Below, in pieces: positions 1 through 6,544 of a stretch of DNA of 64,000 nucleotides (the first letter of the stretch is position 1; each line of letters starts with the position of its first letter). The stretch is taken from assembly GCA_036494575.1 (NCBI GenBank), contig DASXOE010000020.1:1-64000 (forward strand). The letters run 5' to 3'. This DNA is from DASZFV01 sp036494575 (GTDB lineage Bacteria; Myxococcota_A; Polyangia; Fen-1088). Made by a program: the position numbers and the translations under genes. Under the pieces are notes generated by a model. It ran no database searches and was not told the DNA's origin. It saw only the letters and a list, made by a program, of their open reading frames with translations.

Positions 1-69
1 GAGGCCACGCGGAACATACGCCAAAGGCGAGCGGAATCGAAGTGGTGAGCGTGCCGCGATCGCGAGGTC

Positions 70-102
70 CCTGTCACGGGGCCGCGCGCCTGTCACGGGG
101 CC
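70..102. repeat. 14-bp direct repeat, 19-bp period
   Basis: CCTGTCACGGGGCC occurs exactly at 70-83 and again at 89-102. Two identical copies about two helical turns apart, some 240 bp before a gene start, could be a tandem protein-binding site. There is no evidence of the binding protein. Confidence 0.5.
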
Positions 103-330
103 TACGAAACCATGCGGCATTTTGTCGCAGGGAGCGCCTGCCGAGCAGCAAGGGCCGCGCCATGATGGGGATGGCCCTGTCGTGCCGGACCAACGCACCC
201 GGGCGCGCACGCCCCTGACTTTGCCGCCACCGATATGACGCGCGCGTCCCGATCGCGTCGGGAGCCCTCGGCCGCCGCGGGCTCGGACGCGCGCGCGGGC
301 AAGGACGTTTGCACGCCCCGCCCGGCGCTG

Positions 331-336
331 TACGGT
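331..336 (+). promoter_or_regulatory. TANNNT -10-like hexamer, leaderless arrangement
   Basis: TACGGT lies 5 nt before the ATG at 342, so transcription would start at or next to the start codon. A TTG at 309-311 lies near the -35 position. The hexamer supports 342 rather than the upstream TTG as the real start of the lipoprotein. Confidence 0.4.
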
Positions 337-341
337 TACGC

Positions 342-959
342 ATGGTTCCGGGAACGCCGTCGTGCCTCCTCATCATTATTTCCACTTCCGTGGCGCTGAT
401 CCCGCTCGGCTGCGCGGGTGGTTCCGGCAAGACCAGCGGGGACGCAGCGGCCGGAGCCGCCGGCGCGGATGCCGGTGACGAGACCGGCACGACCTGCCCA
501 CGCGGGCCCGACCTCACCGCCGCGGCGCCCGCGTGCAACCTTGTGGTGAACACGGCCCATGCCGTGCCGTTCACCGCGCGCACGGGCGCGCCGCCCACGC
601 CCACGGGTGGACCCATCGCCGACGGCGTCTACGTCTCGACGGCAGCCGAGGGCTGGGGGACCGTCGCGCCCGCCGGCCGCCGCATCACGATCGTCGTGAC
701 GGGCGGCGCGACCCAGATGCTGTGGACCGGCGAGGTCCTGGACCCGAACGGCGGCGCCGTGACGCTCTCGTTCGCCGCCAGCACCCACGCGGCGGCCGCG
801 GGCAACCAGGTCACCTTCACCGTCGATTGTTCCTCGACCTCGCCGTCGCCGATTCCGCCGGCGCTGACGTACACGGCGACCTCCGAGCAGCTGCTCCTCT
901 CGCTCACGACGGGCGCCGACACCTCGATGACCACCTACACGCGCACCGGCTGTCCGTAA
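342..959 (+). CDS. Predicted lipoprotein of unknown function
   Basis: About 205 aa. The N-terminus has a hydrophobic core (CLLIIISTSVALIPLG) ending in Cys in a lipobox-like context (PLGCAG), so export and lipidation at this Cys are likely. A Gly/Ala/Asp-rich linker follows, then a Ser/Thr-rich domain of about 150 residues with several Cys residues (CPRG, PACN, VDCSS, and a final TGCP) that could form disulfides. I do not recognise the fold; it looks like a small beta-rich exported domain of the kind common in myxobacteria. The ATG at 342 is preferred over TTG at 309 because the signal peptide begins there. The truncated P450 follows after 15 bp, so they may share a transcript. Confidence 0.75.
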   Translation: MVPGTPSCLLIIISTSVALIPLGCAGGSGKTSGDAAAGAAGADAGDETGTTCPRGPDLTAAAPACNLVVNTAHAVPFTARTGAPPTPTGGPIADGVYVSTAAEGWGTVAPAGRRITIVVTGGATQMLWTGEVLDPNGGAVTLSFAASTHAAAAGNQVTFTVDCSSTSPSPIPPALTYTATSEQLLLSLTTGADTSMTTYTRTGCP

Positions 960-974
960 AGGGGAGCCCTCGCG

Positions 975-1637
975 ATGACCGCGACAGCCGCCATGGACGC
1001 CCGACGAACCGCCCCCGGTCCGAGCGGCCACTTGCTGATCGGTCAGCTGCCCGAGCTGCGGCGCGACTCGTTCGAGTTTCTCATCGGCCTCGCGCGGGAG
1101 CACGGCGACGTGGTGCGCTTTCGCGTCGGGCCCGTCATCGTGCACCTCGTGACGGATCCGGGCGGCGTGCAGCACGTGCTGCAAGACAACAACCGCAACT
1201 ACGGCAAGCAAACGCGCGGGTTCCAGAAGCTGCGCCTCGTCCTCGGACAAGGTCTCCTCACGAGCGAGGGTGATTTTTGGCGCCGCCAGCGGCGCATCGC
1301 CCAGCCGGGGTTTCACAAGGACAAGATCCGGCGCTTCGCGGATCAGATGACGCGCGCCACGGAGCGCATGCTGCAGCGCTGGACGGCGCGCGAGCCCGGC
1401 GGCGCGCCGATCGACGTCGCTCACGAGATGATGCTCCTGACTCTGAACATCGTCGGTGAGACGTTGCTCAGCCTCGATACGACCGAGGAGTCCGAGCGCG
1501 TGGGCGCCGCAGTGACGCTGACGCTCGAGCACATTCAGCGCCGCATGTTCGCGATGTTCCCCGTCGTCGACGACCTTCCGCTTGAGCACCTCAACCCACC
1601 GATGAGAGCCCGCCCCGAGCCGCTCCGGATGAGATGA
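975..1637 (+). pseudogene. Cytochrome P450, truncated N-terminal half
   Basis: The 220-residue product matches the N-terminal half of bacterial P450s: a proline-rich entry (APGPSGHLLIGQLPELRRD), then GDVVRFRVGP, a VLQDNNRNYGKQ segment, and the C-helix motif FWRRQRRIAQPGFH whose WxxxR contacts haem propionate. A full P450 has about 400-450 residues. This frame stops after MFPVVDD plus some 20 unrelated residues, so the I-helix, ExxR pair and haem-ligand Cys are absent. No continuation appears in other frames, because an unrelated minus-strand gene begins almost at once. It cannot bind haem as written and is best read as a remnant left by a deletion. Confidence 0.8.
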
Positions 1638-1638
1638 C

Positions 1639-1983
1639 TCAAGGCTCGTGACGGCGGGGCTTCTCGTCGAGGGCGGCGCGCGCATCTTCGGCCGAGCGGC
1701 GCGCCGCGACGGCGGCCTCGCGCGCCTCCTCGGCCGAACGGCGCGCGTCCTCCGCGTCGATGCGCGCCCGCTCTCGGTACGCGCGAATGTGCTCGGAATG
1801 CTCGCGCGCGGTCTCGTGGAGCCGGCGCAGGTTCTCGCCGAGCTTGCGGGCGTCTTCCGCGTCGACGCGCAGTCGCTCCGCCGTATGCCGGAGCTCCTCG
1901 GCCACCGTACGGTCGTGCTCGGCGTGCTCGCGCTTCTCCTCCGCGCCCGCCGCCCGATCGCTCTTCTCCACCGGTTCGCTCAT
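1639..1983 (-). CDS. Small charged coiled-coil protein
   Basis: The 114-residue product is almost entirely Ala, Arg, Glu and Asp, with heptad-like repeats of RIDAEDARRSAEEAREAA type. It is predicted to form a long alpha-helical coiled coil. There is no signal peptide, membrane segment or catalytic motif. Such proteins occur in GC-rich genomes as scaffold or stress-related proteins, but the function is unknown. Its 3' end abuts the truncated P450, so the deletion junction of that gene lies at or near its stop. A true product is plausible from the regular helix pattern, but compositional bias could also create such a frame by chance. Confidence 0.5.
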   Translation of the reverse strand: MSEPVEKSDRAAGAEEKREHAEHDRTVAEELRHTAERLRVDAEDARKLGENLRRLHETAREHSEHIRAYRERARIDAEDARRSAEEAREAAVAARRSAEDARAALDEKPRRHEP

Positions 1984-2104
1984 TCGTCGAAGACCTTCGT
2001 CCGATGGTGACGCCGCGGCAGCAGACCCGCAACCTCAATAGAGTCGCCCGATCCAGTGGTGGTGCCCTCTGGCAACCCAGCGCCCGCGGACCCACAATGC
2101 CGCC

Positions 2105-2863
2105 ATGCAACCCAAGGTTCGTCTCGACGATCTCCTCACGAGCGACGCGCGTGGGCGGCGCCGGGCCCTCCTCGGCGCGGCGTCGGCGGTCGGTCTGACG
2201 CTGATGGGCGCCGGCGCGCACGCGGCGTCGCGCGCGAAGGCCGGCGCCAAGAAAAAAGGCGAGGCGCAAGGGGGCGAAGAGGACGTCGGCCCGGGAGAGG
2301 ACCTGATGCGCGAGCACGGCGTGCTGCGCCGGACGCTCCTCGTCTATGGGGAGATCGGCCGTCGCCTCGAGTCTGGCGCGGACTTCGACCTCGGCACCCT
2401 GCAGAAGAGCGCCCAGCTGATCCGAACGTTCGTCGAGGACTACCACGAGCGGCAAGAGGAAGAGATGGTCTTCCCGCGCTTCGAGCGCGCCCACAAGCTC
2501 GTCGAGCTCGTCAGCGTCCTGCGGGCGCAGCACCAGGCCGGTCGAAAGGTGACGGAGCGGGTGCAGAGCCTCGCGCTGCCCGCGTCGGCCAAGGATCCGG
2601 CGCAGCGACGCCAGCTCCGCGCGCTGCTCCTCTCGTTCATCCGCATGTATGAGCCGCACGCCTCGCGCGAGGACACCGTCCTCTTCCCCACGCTGCACGA
2701 CCTCGTGAGCCGGTCGGAGTACGACGCCCTCGGCGAGGACTTCGAGCGCCGCGAGCACCAGGTCTTCGGCGAAGACGGGTTCGAGCACGCTGTCACGCAG
2801 ATCGACGCCATCGAAAAGAGCCTCGGAATCGAGAACCTCGCGCAGTTCACGCCCGTCGCGTGA
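2105..2863 (+). CDS. Hemerythrin-like HHE cation-binding protein, possibly Tat-exported
   Basis: 252 aa. An N-terminal RGRRRALLGAASAVGL segment (residues 16-31) followed by AHA resembles a twin-arginine signal peptide, then a Lys/Gly-rich linker. The C-terminal four-helix region carries the expected di-iron ligands: H71 (MREHG), H114 and E118 (YHERQEE), H143 (RAQHQ), H185 and E189 (EPHASRE). Proteins of this family bind oxygen or nitric oxide or act in iron and redox stress. The window gives no direct substrate. A cofactor-loaded di-iron protein would fit Tat export, but the signal is not a textbook match, so periplasmic location is inferred. Confidence 0.85.
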   Translation: MQPKVRLDDLLTSDARGRRRALLGAASAVGLTLMGAGAHAASRAKAGAKKKGEAQGGEEDVGPGEDLMREHGVLRRTLLVYGEIGRRLESGADFDLGTLQKSAQLIRTFVEDYHERQEEEMVFPRFERAHKLVELVSVLRAQHQAGRKVTERVQSLALPASAKDPAQRRQLRALLLSFIRMYEPHASREDTVLFPTLHDLVSRSEYDALGEDFERREHQVFGEDGFEHAVTQIDAIEKSLGIENLAQFTPVA

Positions 2864-2884
2864 GCGCGCAAATGAAGGAGTCCG

Positions 2885-2914
2885 CCACATCGTCCGGGCT
2901 CGAGCAGGATGTGG
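2885..2914. repeat. Inverted repeat in the hemerythrin-lemA gap
   Basis: CCACATC (2885-2891) is repeated in reverse complement as GATGTGG (2908-2914) across a 16-nt loop. It lies 22 bp after the hemerythrin stop and 70 bp before lemA, so it could be a weak terminator or an operator. There is no T-tract. Confidence 0.35.
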
Positions 2915-2985
2915 TGACATGATGCGCTCCTCTCCCCAGCGGCCATTTGGCCGACTGCCCGCTCGCTCTTCCGTCGGAGGTCACC

Positions 2986-3588
2986 ATGTTTCGTTCGGGT
3001 AAAAGCAGCTTGCTCATGATCGTCGGGTTGGCGGTCGTCGTCGCCGGCTTCAGCGCCAGCGTGTACAACCGGCTCGTCAAGCTCGATCAGGCGGTTCAGG
3101 CGCAGTGGGCCCAGGTGGAGAACGTCTACCAGCGCCGCGCCGACCTCGTGCCCAACCTGGTCGAGACCGTGAAGGGCGCGGCCAAGTTCGAAAAGGACAC
3201 GCTCACGGCCGTGACCGAGGCGCGCGCCCGCGTCGGCGCCGCTGCGGCGGGCGGCGCCGCGCCCTCCGATCCGGCCGCCGTCGCCAAGTTCCAGCAGGCG
3301 CAGGATCAGCTCTCCTCGGCGCTGTCCCGGCTTCTCGTCGTCGTCGAGCGCTATCCGGAGCTCAAGGCCACGGCCAACTTCCGCGATCTCCAGGTCCAGC
3401 TGGAGGGGGCCGAGAACCGCATCGCCGTCGAGCGCATGCGGTACAACGAGGCCGCGCAGGCGTTCAACGCCGCGCGCGACACGTTCCCAACGACCATCGT
3501 CGCCGGCCTGTCCGGTAAGCGCTTCGCCGAGAAGACCTACTTCAAGGCGCAGGGCGGCGCCGAGACCGCGCCGCAGGTTCACTTCTGA
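2986..3588 (+). CDS. lemA: LemA family protein
   Basis: About 200 aa. There is one N-terminal membrane segment (LLMIVGLAVVVAGFSASVY), then the LemA helical bundle with the family signature around NRLVKLDQAVQAQWAQVENV and YQRRADLVPNLVETVKG. Later RYPELKATANFRDLQ and FNAARDTFPT also match the family. LemA proteins are membrane-anchored with a cytoplasmic or periplasmic helical domain; their biochemical role is poorly defined. The start at 2986 is favoured over an upstream in-frame ATG because GGAGG sits at 2976-2980 and the membrane segment follows. It heads an operon with two TPM-domain genes, the usual LemA-TPM neighbourhood. Confidence 0.9.
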   Translation: MFRSGKSSLLMIVGLAVVVAGFSASVYNRLVKLDQAVQAQWAQVENVYQRRADLVPNLVETVKGAAKFEKDTLTAVTEARARVGAAAAGGAAPSDPAAVAKFQQAQDQLSSALSRLLVVVERYPELKATANFRDLQVQLEGAENRIAVERMRYNEAAQAFNAARDTFPTTIVAGLSGKRFAEKTYFKAQGGAETAPQVHF

Positions 3589-3608
3589 GCGACGGCGTCG
3601 GGATCAAC

Positions 3609-4358
3609 ATGCGCGTTCCCGCCTCAGCGGTCGCGGCCATCGTCGTCCTGGCTCTGGCGCCGACGCCGCACGCCCTGGCCGAGACGCCGATCCCGGCGCC
3701 CCCGACGTCGTTCCTCACGGACCGCGCGAGCTTCCTCTCGGCTGACGCCGCCGCGCGCGTCTCGGATCGCCTGGCCCGTTACGAACGGGCGAGCGGACAC
3801 CAGGTCATCGTCTACGTCGATCACACGACGGGCGGCGTCCCCATCGAGGACTGGGCCGCGCGCGCCTTTCAGAAATGGCGCGTGGGACGCAGCGGCCTCG
3901 ACGACGGCGCCGCTCTCTTCGTCTTCGCTGACGATCGACGGGTGCGCATCGAGGTGGGCTACGGGCTCGAGGCGCGCGTGCCCGACGCGCTCGCCGGCCG
4001 CATCATCAACGACGCCATCGTCCCGCGGCTGCGCGCGGGAGACAAGGAGGGCGCCGTCACCGCCGGCGTGGAGGGCCTCCTCGCCGCCATCGGCGGCGGC
4101 GCCGCCGAGCAACCAGGCCCGCCGCCGGTGCCCGTGCCGCTCTGGCTTTGGGTGCTGGGAGGCATCGTGCTCGTGCTTGTGCTTGGCGGCGTCGTCACGC
4201 ACCCCGCCCTCGCCGCGTGGCTGCTCATCAACATCGGCTCGAACCGACGCGGCGGTGGCTGGGGGGGCGGCGGCTTTTCGGGCGGCGGCTTTTCGGGCGG
4301 CGGCTTCTCGGGTGGCGGCGGCACCTCGGGAGGCGGGGGAGCGTCCGGCTCGTGGTGA
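3609..4358 (+). CDS. TPM domain (YgcG family) exported membrane protein
   Basis: 249 aa. It has a signal peptide (AAIVVLALAPTPHALA), then a TPM phosphatase-like domain (about residues 35-150) with FLTDRASFLS, HQVIVYVDHTTGG, RSGLDDGAALFVFADDR and VRIEVGYGLE. A transmembrane segment follows (LWLWVLGGIVLVLVLGGVV), and the tail is GGF-SGG repeats ending SGGGGASGSW, a classic tail of this family. The DNA behind the tail is a short tandem repeat of about 15 bp (roughly 4260-4330). It lies 20 bp after lemA and its stop overlaps the next gene's GTG. It probably acts with LemA at the envelope; the activity of TPM domains is uncertain. Confidence 0.88.
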   Translation: MRVPASAVAAIVVLALAPTPHALAETPIPAPPTSFLTDRASFLSADAAARVSDRLARYERASGHQVIVYVDHTTGGVPIEDWAARAFQKWRVGRSGLDDGAALFVFADDRRVRIEVGYGLEARVPDALAGRIINDAIVPRLRAGDKEGAVTAGVEGLLAAIGGGAAEQPGPPPVPVPLWLWVLGGIVLVLVLGGVVTHPALAAWLLINIGSNRRGGGWGGGGFSGGGFSGGGFSGGGGTSGGGGASGSW

Positions 4359-4810
4359 GCCACAAGGTTCATGGCATCGAGGTCGCGGCCGTGGAGGCGG
4401 CGATCCGAGTCGCCGAGCAGCGCACGTCGGGCGAAATTCGCGTGGCCGTGGCGCGCTTCTATTTTTGGGGCGATGTGCGCCGCGCGGCCCGGCACGCCTT
4501 CGCGCGACTCCGCATGGCACGCACGCGGCGTCGCAACGGAGTGCTGGTCTTCGTGGCGCCACGGCGTCGCCAGATCGTCATCGTCGCGGACGTCGGCCTC
4601 GACGAGCGCGTTGGCGTCGCGTTCTGGCGCGAGGTGGTCGAGGGGATGACCGCCCGAGCGAAACGAGGCGAGCTCACCGGCGGGCTCGTCGAGGGCATCG
4701 CGAGCATCGGCGGCGCGCTCGCGACCGCCTGCCCCGCCGAACCGAGCTCCGACGCGAACGAGCTGCCCGACACCGTCGCCGTCATTGGCCAGGAGCCGAA
4801 GCCGCACTAA
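4355..4810 (+). CDS. Second TPM domain protein (YgcG-like, soluble)
   Basis: About 151 aa starting from GTG at 4355, which overlaps the upstream TGA (GTGA), implying translational coupling. The protein has the TPM core: VEAAIRVAEQRTSGEIRVAV, then NGVLVFVAPRRRQIVIVADVGLDERVG and a Gly-rich GLVEGIASIGGAL stretch. It has no signal peptide or membrane segment, so it is likely cytoplasmic or held by its partners. A longer frame reaching back to 4148 overlaps the upstream gene and carries no TPM sequence, so I reject that start. LemA with one membrane and one short TPM protein is a recurrent three-gene unit in Proteobacteria. Confidence 0.85.
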   Translation: MSHKVHGIEVAAVEAAIRVAEQRTSGEIRVAVARFYFWGDVRRAARHAFARLRMARTRRRNGVLVFVAPRRRQIVIVADVGLDERVGVAFWREVVEGMTARAKRGELTGGLVEGIASIGGALATACPAEPSSDANELPDTVAVIGQEPKPH

Positions 4811-4883
4811 GAGCGGCCAGCAACAACGTCGTCACGGTCGAGAACGTGAAGGACAGCACGCGGGAAAACATGCGGACATCTGT

Positions 4884-6308
4884 CTACACGATCTGACGAC
4901 CGCTGCGCACGACGTAGACGGGGCGGTGCGCGCGGTGCACGACCTCTCCCGTCACGGAACCGAGCACCGTCCGGGCCAGTCCGCCGCGGCCGTGGGAGGC
5001 CATCGCGATCGCGTCGGCGTCGAGGCGCTCGGCCGCCTGGACGATCGCCTCGGCCGCCTTGCCGCCGTCGACGATCGACACGTGCGTGGCGATGCCGAGG
5101 GATTTCGCCTCGGCCGGGACGAGATCGCGCAGCTCCTTGAGCATGCGGGCCCTCTCGACGTCGGTGAGCCCGGGGCCGGCGGCGTCGTAGGCGTAGGACG
5201 GGCTCGGGAGGGCATGCTCGTGGACGTGGCAGAGCTCGACGGTGCCGCCCGTGCCGCGCACGAGCGTGTAGGCGTGGGCCACGGCGGCGTTTCCGAGAGT
5301 CGAGAGGTCGGTGACCGCTAGGATCGTGCGCAGCGTGGGGATCCCGGCGGGGCGTGCGAGCGTCGCGGGGGCTGCGGGGACGATCGCGATGGGCACGTAG
5401 CGCGAATGGCGGGCGAGGCGCTGCGCGATCGAGCCCGTCAGAAAACGCGTCACTCCGTGACGCTCGTGCGCCCCGACGACGAGCAGGTCGGCTTCCGAGT
5501 CCTCGACGGCCACGAGCAGATTGGCGGCCGGATCACCCCAGGCGGCGCGGATGTCGAGCTTCACGGCGCCCTCCCCCGGCAAGCCGTCGATCCTCACGCG
5601 GAGCGCCGGCTCGAGGTTCTTGACGACGTCGGGGTCCACCTCGAAGAGATCGCGCGCGCCCTGCAGCCCCAAGCGCGCGTATTCCTCGATAGGCCAGTAG
5701 AGGTGCAGGAACGTGACGTCGCACGGGACCTCGCGACGGAGGCCGGCCACGAAGCCCAGAATCGAACCATCGCCCGAACGATCGTCCGAACCGTCGTGGT
5801 CTCCGAGCGCCGCGAGCACCCGCGGCGCCCGCCGCGCCTCTCCCGCGCGGCCCGCCAACCAGACGGCGGGATCGGGCCGGCGCGGCACGAGCACGACGGG
5901 GCGATCGGCTGAGCGCATCGTCCGCGCGGCGACGCTGCCCAACATCCAGCGTTCGACCGCTCCCGACTCGCCCGTCCCGAGGACGATCATGCGCGCTTCC
6001 TCTCGCCGCGCGTGTCCGAGGATGCTTTCGTGAGGCTCACCCCGGAGCAGCTGGGGACGAATCGAGACGTCGAGCTCTTGCGCCGCCGCGCGTGCCGCTT
6101 CGCGCAGCCGCTCCGTGGCGACGCGGAGCCCTTCGGCGTCGAACTGCGCCGTGTCGAAGACGAGCATGCGCGTGTCCTCTCGGACTGCCGGCGCGACGTG
6201 GATGAGGTCGACGGGGCTCCCGTCGCGGCGGGCGACGGCCGTCGCCCAGGCGAGCGCGCTGTCAGATTGAGGAGAGAAATCGGTGGCGCAGACGATGAGC
6301 TGATTCAT
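4884..6308 (-). CDS. Universal stress protein with three UspA domains
   Basis: 474 aa built of three consecutive UspA folds: about residues 1-155 (begins LIVCATDFSPQSDSALAWA), 165-308 and 325-470 (begins TILAVTDLSTLGNAAVAHA). Each ends in a nucleotide-binding-like loop: GESGAVERWMLGS, HERHGVTRFLTGS and SHGRGGLARTVLGS. The third is closest to the canonical G-2x-G-9x-G(S/T) ATP-binding motif. Most Usp proteins have one or two domains, so a triple fusion is notable. It is probably cytoplasmic and acts in stress tolerance. A GAGGG ribosome site precedes the ATG. It is convergent with the TPM operon across a 73-bp gap. Confidence 0.9.
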   Translation of the reverse strand: MNQLIVCATDFSPQSDSALAWATAVARRDGSPVDLIHVAPAVREDTRMLVFDTAQFDAEGLRVATERLREAARAAAQELDVSIRPQLLRGEPHESILGHARREEARMIVLGTGESGAVERWMLGSVAARTMRSADRPVVLVPRRPDPAVWLAGRAGEARRAPRVLAALGDHDGSDDRSGDGSILGFVAGLRREVPCDVTFLHLYWPIEEYARLGLQGARDLFEVDPDVVKNLEPALRVRIDGLPGEGAVKLDIRAAWGDPAANLLVAVEDSEADLLVVGAHERHGVTRFLTGSIAQRLARHSRYVPIAIVPAAPATLARPAGIPTLRTILAVTDLSTLGNAAVAHAYTLVRGTGGTVELCHVHEHALPSPSYAYDAAGPGLTDVERARMLKELRDLVPAEAKSLGIATHVSIVDGGKAAEAIVQAAERLDADAIAMASHGRGGLARTVLGSVTGEVVHRAHRPVYVVRSGRQIV

Positions 6309-6397
6309 GGCAGGGCCCTCATTTCGGGTCGCGCTTGGCGTAGGCGGCTAGCTCGCGGCTTCTCGTTCGGAGCTCCGCGCCTTGCGCGTCGCCACCA

Positions 6398-6481
6398 GGG
6401 TGGATCGCCACCCGGCGCGCGTCAAACCGCTCGGGCGCGGCTCCGCCCTCGCGAGCGCATTTTCTGCGCCGCGAGGCGCAG
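6398..6481. other. Hairpin-rich intergenic stretch between usp and the beta-helix gene
   Basis: The 236-bp gap 6309-6544 has no convincing gene. It contains GGGTGG-ATCG-CCACCC (6398-6413) and CTGCGCC-GCGA-GGCGCAG (6464-6481), a perfect 7-bp stem closed by a GNRA-type tetraloop on the plus strand. Both lie downstream of the beta-helix gene's stop on its strand, so one may be its transcription terminator; neither is followed by a T-tract. They could equally be structure in the leader of the usp gene. Confidence 0.4.
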
Positions 6482-6544
6482 GCGCGCCGCGCGGGAATTC
6501 ATGAAGGCCGAGCGGGCGAAGCGCTTGCGGTCGCGCGCGCGCCG

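Larger units (their letters stand above)
1..341. other. Leading stretch without a recognisable gene
   Basis: No reading frame here looks like a real protein; the short minus-strand frames are low-complexity Arg/Ala/Pro translations typical of GC-rich DNA and overlap the lipoprotein antisense. The stretch holds a 14-bp direct repeat (70-102) and a promoter-like hexamer just before the first gene. It may also contain the end of a gene lying to the left of the window, but nothing shows that. Confidence 0.5.
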
